Shown piece after piece: positions 33,016-42,330 of a stretch of DNA of 64,000 bases. The notes under the pieces are model-generated. The model was not told the origin of the DNA and ran no database searches. It was given only the letters and a program-made list of their open reading frames with translations. A program made the translations under genes and the position numbers. The stretch lies in assembly GCA_020746835.1 (NCBI GenBank), contig JAGPNK010000003.1, positions 1,798,001 to 1,862,000 of the forward strand, given 5' to 3'. This DNA is from Stachybotrys elegans (lineage: Eukaryota > Ascomycota > Sordariomycetes > Hypocreales > Stachybotryaceae). Every line of letters begins with the position of its first letter. Position 1 is the first letter of the stretch.

Positions 33016-33524
33016 TACGGAGTATTAGGAGTTTTGTCCGTTGAATTCTGATTCTAGATGACCAATTTATTGGCCAGACGGGGCCTTTCGGCCTTATGCT
33101 ATCCGCATCAGGCGATGTGCAGAATCGTATGATCAGGCCACCCTCCTCAGTTGATCATCATCAGCCGACAAGAGTCATCTTCGTACAGGCCGTTTTCACA
33201 TGGCAGTTATGCGCTATTCAGTGAATGACCTTTCCGGAATCAATCAAAAGTTAAACAAGTACATGATCCGTCCTGTTAATATTCACATCAGAGCACAGGC
33301 AACTGGGCACAGGCATTTCGGCAGGGAAGATGTGAATCTCATTCTTATCTGAAGAAATTTACCAACAATGAGGTTATGTAATGAGGCGACGAGCGATGCA
33401 TTGTGCCAACGCGAGATAAGGCGTGTATAGACAACGGCCGAGTTGATATCCTTCAATTGACAGCCAACACGCTGTTGCTGTCAATCCACGCAACTCTAAA
33501 TACTTGCTGCAAGCTGGCAAGTCT
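33016..33524. other. Intergenic: fumarate reductase promoter and GMC 3' region
   Basis: About 500 bp, AT-richer than the flanking genes. No coding sequence or motif was recognised. Confidence 0.35.
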
Positions 33525-35560
33525 CTACAAGCCATGCCTTGACTTGATGATATCGACTGCCTAGTGTTGCCCCTTGTTAGCTGCGTGTCTTGCTCTCCTC
33601 CATCACGTACGGCTCACCTTCTCTGCAATTGCATAGACCGTAGAACAGGTATGCGCCGCCTATGTCCATGTTAGCCGCGTCAGCCAGCTAATAGTATAGT
33701 TCTTACAGGGATGATAGGCATTATAGAGGCGTCGGCAACACTGACGCCTTGGACACCATACACCTTGAGCTCGGCATCTACAACTCCGCCCAGTTCCCGC
33801 GGCATCATCACAGCTGAACCCGAGTTGTGTGCAATTGAGCTTCTGGATGATTGTCGAATATGGGATTCAAACTGCTCGTCGGTTTGAACATTGGGGCCTG
33901 GGACCAGCTCCACGGGGCCAAGCTGCTGCATAGATGGTGTCTCGTGCATGCGTCTGACGAAACGGAGGTTGCTCGCCATGATTTTCACATCCACTGGATT
34001 GACGAAAGTATGGTAGTCGATGATGGGCTCAGCGTAGATGTTGGTTGTGTTCAAAAAGATGGTTCCGCGACCGACGCTCTTGATGAGAACAGTTGACAGA
34101 GACGTCGAGCCAGTGAGCGGTAATTCCAGCCATGCATTATCAGGTGACGCCATGAGTAGTGCAAGCTGTTCTCGCATAGCCTCGTAGCCTGCAACTTGCT
34201 CTTCACTGTAGGTTTCGGGCAAGTAGTCACCGGTGCCTTGAGCCAGGTACTCATCCACGATTGCCTGGTAGCCTTCGGGATCGATGGCAGTCAGGGGTAC
34301 CTCTCCTCCCGTATTTCCTGTGGAGATTCTAAGAGGACCAGATCGGTGCTCTTCTAACTCCTGCGTTGCCCATGCCATGAACTCTGGGTCTAGGTAAGAA
34401 ACGGACGGATTGGGCAGTACGTTGGTGGTATCTTTGTCTGGTCAGTCCAATGGTTATCAACGGGGGTGTGATATATACTCACAGTTGAAAGAGGCAGAAG
34501 TAACGGGATGATCTTGGAGATTGGATCCGACGCCAGGAAGCTCAGACACAATTTCAATGCCAGCTTCCTCTAGCAGCCAAGCTGGACCAACACCAGAACG
34601 CTGTAGCACCTGGGGGGTATGAATGGCACCGGCTGATACAACGACCTCCCTTTTGACGCCGACAGAAGCCTTAGGAGCACGACAACCTCCTGAACTCACT
34701 CGGCGTGTCATTTCAACACCAACTGCTGTGTTATGTTCGTCGAAGACAATTCTATCAACGCGCCATCCCGTGAGGACATGGAGGTTGGGTCTTTCCGATG
34801 CAGGCTGATAGTACCCATTGACGGCATATGACCTCAGAGCCGTGGCATTGTCCAGAGCAGTCGGGTACCAGATAACGCCAAAAGCATCACCGCCGGAACC
34901 GTCAGCCTGAGGCTCGGCGCCGGCTTCAATGATGCCTTGCCTCTGGATACCCGTACCAGGCCATTGCCAGGATGCGAAGCTTTGGTGGATGGGACCGTCG
35001 CTGTACGATCCCTCTCCCCAGGTCATGTTGTATTCTTCAGCTGCCGCGGGTGAGGGAGCATCGAAATGGCTGCTCTTGATAAAGTATGGGTAGAGCTCGC
35101 TCCAACCCCATCCCGGGTTACCCAGTGCCTCCCAGCTGTCGTAGTCGGCGGCCGAGCCACGGTTCAGAAGCATGCCGTTAATGGTTGACCCGCCGCCCAC
35201 GCAGCAGGCAGCATAGATGCCGATGGCGCGGTTGTTTAAGCCAGTTTGCGGCACTGAAGTAATGTTATACTGGTATCGCGATGAGAAACCGATGGAGTTG
35301 GGCTCTAGCTGGGCAGGATCTGTGTTGAAGTAACCATATTCGACGACGAGGACCGACACATCGGGGTTCTCACTGAGTCGCGAGGCAATGACGGTACCAG
35401 CTTGGCCACCACCCACGATAATTATGTCGTAAGCCTCCAGAAGCTCATCTGCAGATATTTCTGCTCGGCGTAGGAGGACATTGGTGGAAAAAGCAAGACC
35501 ACTAGATGCCAGGAACAAGAGAATGTTGGCCAAGCCAAGCCAATGTGTTGCTGCAAGCAT
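33525..35560 (-). CDS. Secreted GMC oxidoreductase (glucose oxidase/aryl-alcohol oxidase family)
   Basis: FAD-dependent alcohol or sugar oxidase/dehydrogenase. Four exons: 35560-34483, 34431-33707, 33659-33618 (42 nt) and 33560-33525 (36 nt), 626 aa. The last two tiny exons are needed to make the conserved C-terminus AAHTCSTVYAIAEKAVDIIK. A signal peptide covers about residues 1-24. The FAD fold is YDIIIVGGGQAGTVIASRLSE, GMC motif 1 is ACCVGGGSTINGMLLNRGS, and motif 2 includes VVSAGAIHTPQVLQRSG and GVGSNLQDHP. Candidate active-site histidines are in SIAHNSGSAVM and AAHTCST. Several N-glycosylation sites support secretion. The substrate is unknown; related enzymes act in lignocellulose attack, peroxide production and secondary metabolism. 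It sits between fumarate reductase and old yellow enzyme, all on the minus strand. Confidence 0.93.
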
Positions 35561-36339
35561 TGTAGCAGAATTGGCATATATTGAACCAAACTATTATGAC
35601 AATGCCAGGAGTAGACGGGAGGGGGAGAAAAAGCTTTCTGGGGATGTCAGCCAACAGTATAATATAAGCTGTCACTGCACGACAAGGGCTGTGGCAGCCC
35701 TATCCCAATATGTCCTCGGATGAAGCTGACTGCATTCTGAGCATGGATATGGTATTTCTATAGCCGCGACAGCTGCCGAGTTCCTTGGCAGCGATGCTAA
35801 TGTTTAGCTGCGGGGTGAATGCGAATTAGGACCAGAGTTGGTATATTAGCCGGAAGCGTCTTAATATGAGGATTGAGGAGATGCCAATTGATGACAGTGG
35901 GACTAAGACAAAGAAACGCGGTACCTGTCTCGATTCTGCATTGGATCGCATCACCGAGTCAGACACGTGCTGGCTAATATGGAGGCACGAATAGTTGACG
36001 GCAAAATGCCTGAGAGCCTGGTCCGCATTTGACCTACGAGCAGTTCTGCATCGATGAACTGGCCAGCCCGGATAAACGAGGCAGGTGTAGCTGAGGCAGA
36101 TGTAGCTGAGGCAGTGTGGCTGTAAGGTTGTTCCAAGGCATTGGTTCAACAGTTGGTATGCACCTCCAAGATAGTACTCGACAGAACGGATCGTAAGTCT
36201 CTGCAAGATGAGTTGATATGTTGATTTGTGATGTTGGCGGCCGTAACTCTTCCTGATTCCTTACACTTGACTTCTTATTATAGTGTGTATTCAACTATCT
36301 ACTCATAAGCATCGCTGATATGAATGCAATCCGATTTCA
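35561..36339. other. Intergenic: GMC promoter and OYE 3' region
   Basis: About 780 bp with no supported gene. Alternating TATAATATAA at about 35658-35667 lies ~100 bp upstream of the GMC ATG and may be its TATA element. A short tandem repeat is at 36080-36122. Confidence 0.4.
36080..36122 (+). repeat. Short tandem repeat, 15-bp unit
   Basis: Two adjacent 15-bp units (GGCAGGTGTAGCTGA and GGCAGATGTAGCTGA, one mismatch) and a partial, more divergent third unit. Non-coding. Confidence 0.75.
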
Positions 36340-37667
36340 TTACGAATCTTTCCTGGTACCCCTGCCGCTAAATCCCCAGCCAATCTGGTTGGCAACAACA
36401 ATCTTCGTATCGAGCTCATCAGCCCAAGCCCAGACCAGCCCAGGGTTCTTCTGGAACGGCCGGCCAGCAGCGACAAGATCGACAGGCTCGTCACCCTCCT
36501 TGTCGCTCCCGCTGATGATCTCCTCGGCTTGCTTGCCGCTCCGAATGCCTCCGACGGCGCTGACCAACAGCCTGTCACCAACCGCCTTCTTGATCTCCTT
36601 GGCAAAGTTAGCTTGGTATGCAGGACCACCGGTAATCTTCTGGGCGCTGTGGATGCCACCACTCGAGACGTCGATGACGTCGACGCCGTGATCGGGAAGC
36701 AGCTTGGCGAACTCGACGGCCTGCTTGATGTCCCAGACCTCGCCCTTGTAGTCCGGGTTGGTGTCAAGCCAGTCGCTTGCGCTGATGCGGACGTACAGGG
36801 GCATGTCCTTGGGCATGACGGAGCGGGCGTCGTCGATGATCTCGAGCGGCAGACGGACGCGGTTCTCAAAGCTCCCACCGTACTTGTCGGTGCGCTTGTT
36901 GCTAGACGGGGCAAGGAAGGTGGAAATCAGGTAGCCGTGGGCATAGTGAAGTTCAATGACGTCAAAGCCGACCTTGACCGCGCGGGCGATTGCGGCCTTG
37001 AAGTCCTCCCTGAGCTGGTCAATCTCGGCCAGGCTCATCTCGCGAGGCTTGCAGTAGTCCTCGGAGAAAGGCTCAGAGTCGGTGCCGACGACATCATCTG
37101 GCCATCCGCCGGCCTCCTTCTCGGCAACAGCGCCAAAGCTCAGCCAGGGAGGGACCATGGAGGCCTTTCGGCCGGCATGGGCGATCTGGATGCCAATCTT
37201 GACGTTTTGGCTATGGGCGAACTCGACGTGCTTCTTCAGGCCCGCCATATGAGCATCCAGCCAGAGGCCAGAATCGCCAGGGGTGATGCGTCCATTTGGC
37301 GCGACTGCGGTGGCCTCGATCATGGTAAGGCCAGGCTGTATGCATGATGTGGTTAGCATTGGTCTCATTTCTCGCCGAGGCTCTGCAGACTTACACCGCG
37401 CTGAAGAATGCCTCCGAGATGAGTATCGTGCCACGGCGTGTGGAAGCCCTCGTGTGCGCTGTACTGGCACATGGGCGAGACCCAGATGCGGTTCTGCATC
37501 TCGACGCCTCGAATCTTTATCGGCGTGAAAAGCTTGGGCACCTTGCCATCCTTGGCAGAAAGGGCGGTGCCTGCAGGCGGGATCTGCGCAGGTGTGTAGA
37601 AGGAGACGCCCTCGGCGGGCTTGACGTCAAGAGGCTTTGCCCCTTTGTTATTCTCCTTGACTGTCAT
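36340..37667 (-). CDS. Class III old yellow enzyme (YqjM-like NADPH:flavin ene-reductase)
   Basis: FMN-dependent reductase of activated C=C bonds and nitro compounds. Exons 37667-37395 and 37335-36340 with a 59-nt phase-0 intron give 422 aa. Marks are KLFTPIKIRGVEMQNRIWVSPMCQYSA near the start, whose Cys is the redox-tuning residue typical of YqjM/xenobiotic-reductase-type (class III) enzymes; EATAVAPNGRITPGDSG; IQIAHAGRKAS (substrate-binding His); DVIELHYAHGYL; FLAPSSNKRTDKYGGSFENR; and the phosphate-binding VSAVGGIRSGKQAEE and VAAGRPFQKNP. A minus-strand TATAAA (37763-37768) lies ~96 bp upstream of the ATG. It is divergent from the aldoxime dehydratase gene at 38536, so the two may share control. 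Confidence 0.93.
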
Positions 37668-38535
37668 GTTGAAGTATGCAAAACTGGAGCCTAGAGCGTT
37701 GCTTGTATGTAAGTTGTTGGTCCTGATGGAAAAGTGAATGGAGACGTGATCTATGAGCGTCCTTTATATCAACATGACCACTTCCAATTAGTAAGCGCCA
37801 GATGCAAATGCAATGAATACGTAGTTTGCCAATTTTGTTTTGCGTGTGTTTGATGCTTGGGGTAGGTCGGCAGTTGACAGGATTCGTTGATGGCGGCAGA
37901 CGAGATCCATCGAGCAGCGGGGTTATTGGAACGCCATGGAACACTCGGTCCCGTCTATGACATGCCTATTTCCGCATTTCCGAAGCGTGGAGCAATGGGC
38001 GGCAATAATGAGGCAATGGCAAGGACGGCAGGCGGTGCAATTGCAACCCGACATGCTGTGCGATTTGCTCATCGTGCTGAATAATTCCCAGTGCCAATAC
38101 GGAATATGGGGATATTGATAGACAGCAATCCGTACCGCCGTCACGGCCGAGATTCGTCCGAGGGTCGCCTGATAGGCTGAATGACAGCAGGTACTATCCG
38201 ATCGGTTACACGTTAAGAATCCCCGCTACTATTCTAGAACAAGATATCATGCAGTACCGTGAAGGGACCGCAACAAGCACACCAGTAATATTGCCTGCAG
38301 AATAATACCATACAGTGATGGAAGAAGGCACAGCTCCAATGAACAAGCCCAAATAACGCTGCGATTATCTAAGAAGCAGCCTGTCCAATAAAATGCAATC
38401 CTCCAAGATGCGGAGAATCAACTTCCGTGGCTCCAACTCGCCGTCGTGCGCCGACCCCAACATGCCGAAAATCGGAATTGGATCATACTCATCCAAGGCT
38501 GTCATGACTCTCAGCTCCTCGCCGAACCTCCCAAA
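37668..38535. promoter_or_regulatory. Divergent promoter region, OYE / aldoxime dehydratase
   Basis: 868 bp between the two divergent start codons. The minus-strand TATAAA at 37763-37768 serves the OYE gene. The aldoxime dehydratase frame stays open upstream to about 38446, so a longer N-terminus cannot be excluded. No other gene. Confidence 0.45.
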
Positions 38536-39618
38536 ATGAGCAACTCCCCGCGCATCTATCCCCTCAAGAGACCCGAGGGCCACCAACCCCCCGTGCCGAG
38601 ATTCAGGCTGGTTGCTGGCTCGGCGTTAACACATGTGCATGTCGTGTATGTCGGCGTTCAGCGCCATGACGTGTCGGAGGTGAGCGATCAAGCCCAAAAT
38701 CATGCCATACAGGCGGTGCATGACTGGGTGGACGAGCCTGGCGAGGACAGAGCGGCTGTTGTCGAACAGTTCGACCCCATACCCATTCTTGGTGACCACG
38801 TTACCGATGCGCGCGTTTGGGTTTGCTATTGGAATAGCCGCAGAGCGTATGATGTCCGTCTGGGCCGCCTGTCCTTGTCCAAGATTTACTCCAGTCTGCC
38901 ACAAGCAGGACGTGACAGCATTGGCCTTTGGTGCGAAACATTCTCGATACCTACCACGCGCCTCGAGACAAATTACACTTCTCCAGATTATCTACCCGGA
39001 GTCGGCAGCCTTCCAGAGACGACGACCGAACCACATACACTTACTGCTTACTGGGGTGCCGCCCGTGATCGCATTGCCGACTCGGCCCACGATCTCTTTC
39101 CGGCATCCAACTTCCAAGCCCCAGCAGAGTCAGTGTCACAAGGCCGCCTCCTGCGTGGAACCAACACCGACAACGTCGTCTTTATCCGAACGGGGCAGTT
39201 TTGGGAGAATTGCGACGACGAAGAAGCCGAGGCCTACGAGCGCAGGCTCGAGCCGAGTCTGGAGGCTGGCCTGGGCTACTTGGGCGACAACCCGGCGACT
39301 ACGGGGGCTATGGGCCTGCGTTATCTGCGTAATGTAGGAGAAGCAAAGGGCAAGAAGCGCAGGGAGACATGCGTGACTGGGTTCTTCACAAGTTTAGATA
39401 TGCTCGAGGGCTGGGCAAAGAGCCACAAGTCACATCTGGCCATCTATAATGGTGCAATGAGACATGCCAAGACGTATGGGCCTGATCGGAAGCTAAGGAC
39501 ATGGCATGAGGTGGTTGTGCTGAAAAAGGATGAAGCCAAGATGGAGTACGTCAACTGCACCAACAGGACAGGCCTCATTGCACACCTTGAGATGGAGAAT
39601 AGCTGTCTGGCGATATAA
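38536..39618 (+). CDS. Haem-containing aldoxime dehydratase (phenylacetaldoxime dehydratase family)
   Basis: Enzyme converting aldoximes to nitriles by dehydration at a b-type haem. Single exon, 360 aa, the usual length. The diagnostic C-terminal block is present: TGFFTSLDMLEGWAKSH, SHLAIYNGAMRHAK and LRTWHEVVVL. His300 (SHLAIYNG) and His324 (TWHEVVVL) have the spacing expected for the haem-ligand and distal catalytic histidines. The N-terminal half has the paired-domain features CYWNSRRAYD, SIGLWCETFSIP and AYWGAARDRI. The start at 38536 (AAAATGAGC) was chosen because family members begin shortly before PLKRPEGHQPP. It is divergent from the OYE gene and close to other flavoenzymes. No nitrilase or nitrile hydratase was recognised within the window. 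Confidence 0.9.
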   Translation: MSNSPRIYPLKRPEGHQPPVPRFRLVAGSALTHVHVVYVGVQRHDVSEVSDQAQNHAIQAVHDWVDEPGEDRAAVVEQFDPIPILGDHVTDARVWVCYWNSRRAYDVRLGRLSLSKIYSSLPQAGRDSIGLWCETFSIPTTRLETNYTSPDYLPGVGSLPETTTEPHTLTAYWGAARDRIADSAHDLFPASNFQAPAESVSQGRLLRGTNTDNVVFIRTGQFWENCDDEEAEAYERRLEPSLEAGLGYLGDNPATTGAMGLRYLRNVGEAKGKKRRETCVTGFFTSLDMLEGWAKSHKSHLAIYNGAMRHAKTYGPDRKLRTWHEVVVLKKDEAKMEYVNCTNRTGLIAHLEMENSCLAI

Positions 39619-40125
39619 GGGCCATACGACCACATTACGATCACGAAATAAATACTGGGGGGTACTTGTAAACCGATCCTCCGTTTAACCAGAACATTTC
39701 TGGCTTTGATCTCGCAGGACATGCTCAATTGCTGGTATCTTATCTAGAGTCACCCTATGTATGTTCGTCTATATGCTTCGTTGGTAAGGATTGGGTAATT
39801 CAATTCAGGTCGGGTCTCCTAATTGACTGCATCGCCTCCGGGTGCCCAAAATGCGTTGATTTATGTTGCTCCTGGCCATCCAATACTCCCCAGATGCTGT
39901 GTTCTTGCTTATCTGTAATATGTGATTGTGATTGGCACGGAGATTAGGACAGGCGTGCGCCTCTGTCAGCGGCATCTCACATCTGCCAAGGAAGGCGGAG
40001 GAAGGCGGGGAAGTGGCAACGGCTGCCTAGAACTCTGACCTTTCTCCATCACTCACGCTCTTCCCTTGCACATACTCCTCTCTCCAAGCCAACGCCCACC
40101 AGTTTCAAACCACGCCTTATCAAGC
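39619..40125. other. Intergenic: aldoxime dehydratase 3' region and SRR1-like promoter
   Basis: About 500 bp, no gene. GGAAGGCGGAGGAAGGCGGGG around 39989-40009 is a short direct repeat near the SRR1-like promoter. Confidence 0.35.
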
Positions 40126-41440
40126 ATGGATGACTCCAACTCCATCTCCATGGGTCATGTCGACCAGACGGGTGGCAATGAGCCCGCGCAGTCCCCTGAG
40201 GATCGAACAATCACTGAGGAAGGCAGGAGGGCCGCCCAGTACATCCGCGACCTTTACGAGAGCGGAGCAAAACTTTGGACCAAGGAATCACTCCGAGAAA
40301 TTGAAGATATACTAGAAGCCGGCCAGCCATCGAGGGAACTGAAGCTTCGACATAGTAAGCCCTCTTCAATGCGTCATTTATTGTATTGCACAGCTTACAT
40401 GACTCCCACCTGTAGTGGATGGTCAACAGAGAGAAACCTGGGTGCCTCCTCTTGACCGCATAATGAACAACCAAAGGACTCGCAGGCCGGAAGATGAGCT
40501 GCTGCTACAAGGGTCGCTCCGAGCACACTTTGTATGCTACCGACAGATGCTGTACGACGCCGAGGGCTACGACGGGAGTGATGGATATTACGACCGGAAA
40601 CATGAAGTCGAAAACGGTAGGTATGGTCGCTTCCTAAGGAGCCTTGAAGTTGTAGCATCCACATGGTCCTGCCAGCCAGGTACCGGACCAAGCGTCCAAG
40701 CTCTGACTGAAGAGTGGGAGGGAGTTCGAGCGCTCTGGCTGAGCAGTTCGGCATGCGCCGACTTATTAACCATCTTCTCCCATCACAAGGACCTGCCAAA
40801 AATAACCAAGGTTGTATGCTTTGGCCTTGGATGTCTCAGTTCTCCGATGGATCCTGATGAGAAGGAAGTCGATTATAAAAGGCACATGCGCAGAAGAATG
40901 ACACAGCATGCTGCGGCACTATCGGTGGCTGCGAAAGTCGGCGAGCTACTAGGCGTCGACGATATTGCTGTCCTGGCCCAGGATCCTGCCTATACCGACG
41001 ATGACCGACAGTTTCTGGACGAGATTGGCATTCAGGTTGTCGGCATGCATGGCGCCATGGGCTTTGTTCATGTCGACGACCAGTCCATCGTTATGTCCTG
41101 CTCTCCCGACATTTGCGTCAAGCAAGTTATCGCCGACATTGCACGCCCAGCTGCGGTTATATGGAATCGTGTAACAACTGAAGAGGAAGACGAGTTCGAG
41201 TGGTCGACGGTGGTCGAGCCAGATGGTCAGGAAATCTCCGTGAGGTAAGCACACACAAATCTCCCCTTAAACCTAGATACTAGGCATGGGATGTTTAACA
41301 AACTTTATCCAAATAGCCCGTGGACAACAGACGACGACTCCCCGCGCACTCGGAAGATGATCGAGTCGTACACGCGATACACATTCGTGAAGGATGACGC
41401 GAATTTCACAGATATCGAAGTGGGCATTCGCAAGGATTAG
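40126..41440 (+). CDS. SRR1-like domain protein
   Basis: Three exons, 40126-40354, 40416-41244 and 41317-41440, introns with GTAAGC donors, 393 aa. The SRR1-like region covers about residues 190-330: KVVCFGLGCLSSP, QHAAALSVAAKVGELLG, VLAQDPAYTDDDRQFLDEIGIQVV, GFVHVDDQSIVMSCSPD and AAVIWNRV. SRR1 was named for a plant circadian and light-signalling gene; fungal members are mostly uncharacterised, so function is unknown here. The N-terminal ~80 residues are acidic and polar with a coiled-coil-like segment. Its order after the aldoxime dehydratase looks coincidental: same strand, own 500-bp promoter. Confidence 0.85.
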
Positions 41441-42330
41441 TGAAGAGACTACGTCGCATTCTCAAGTAGTTGACGCTATTGCTGATGAGCGAGGATGTCA
41501 AGGAAGCCGAGATAGGAAGATGATGCGTGATTTCGTTGAAAGGTATCTCTATTCTCTACACAATAATTATTACAAAACCCACATCTTTGCAGCCAACCTC
41601 GATCTTGGACACAGACATCCAAACAACCTGTTCGGGTTATCATGTCACATAATTCCAGGGGAATTTGATTTGAAACCATCCAATATTCAGGATGAATGAC
41701 CATGACAAGCCGTATCAGCCTCTAGATATCTTCCGCCAGCGCCACTGGCTGCGTTGGGTCTCAGCTGAGAGTGTGCCAGACCGCTACCCCTGCCCTGGTT
41801 TTGTATTGGTTCACACCCTGGGGCTGAGGGAGTCGGTGGCGGCCTAGAACGCCAGTAGTCTGGAAATCTGCCGCCTGATGTTCAGCTGTGTGAGGGTGTC
41901 TTCTGGTGGTGGGTCGGCTGGCACAGGAGATGTCAGAGAATAGCGATGGCAAGATAAAGACATCCGCCGTCGACCAGCGCCCGGCTTCACGAGTCTCCGT
42001 ATTTAAGACGAAGATGTTGCGTGGTTGCCTGTACTGGCTGTGCTGCTTTGACGTCAGTGCTCTAGATAAGGAGCCTTGCGAAGAGCCCCGTGTTTTGCTT
42101 TTGTCGTTTTAGGCACCGTATCATGGTGGCTATGCTGCTTATTGCCTCACCTGCGGATAAGAGGCTATTGATTTCTCAAGTCTATAAAGCCCACGTGCCA
42201 AGACTTTGTAGGATATCCAACCCAGATCTTCCTCTCCCATTCTCTTTAGATATCCCAACCTATTCACACCATCTTGGCCTTCCAAGCTTTCACTCGGTGG
42301 TCCCCATCCTTCTGCCCATCATCCGCTACC
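41441..42330. other. Intergenic upstream of the third HET gene
   Basis: About 890 bp without a supported gene. TATAAA at 42183-42188 lies ~145 bp upstream of the HET ATG and is a plausible TATA element. Confidence 0.4.

Noticed and set aside
36529..37347. 272-codon open frame on the plus strand
   Set aside because: Antisense to the OYE gene; no motif of its own.
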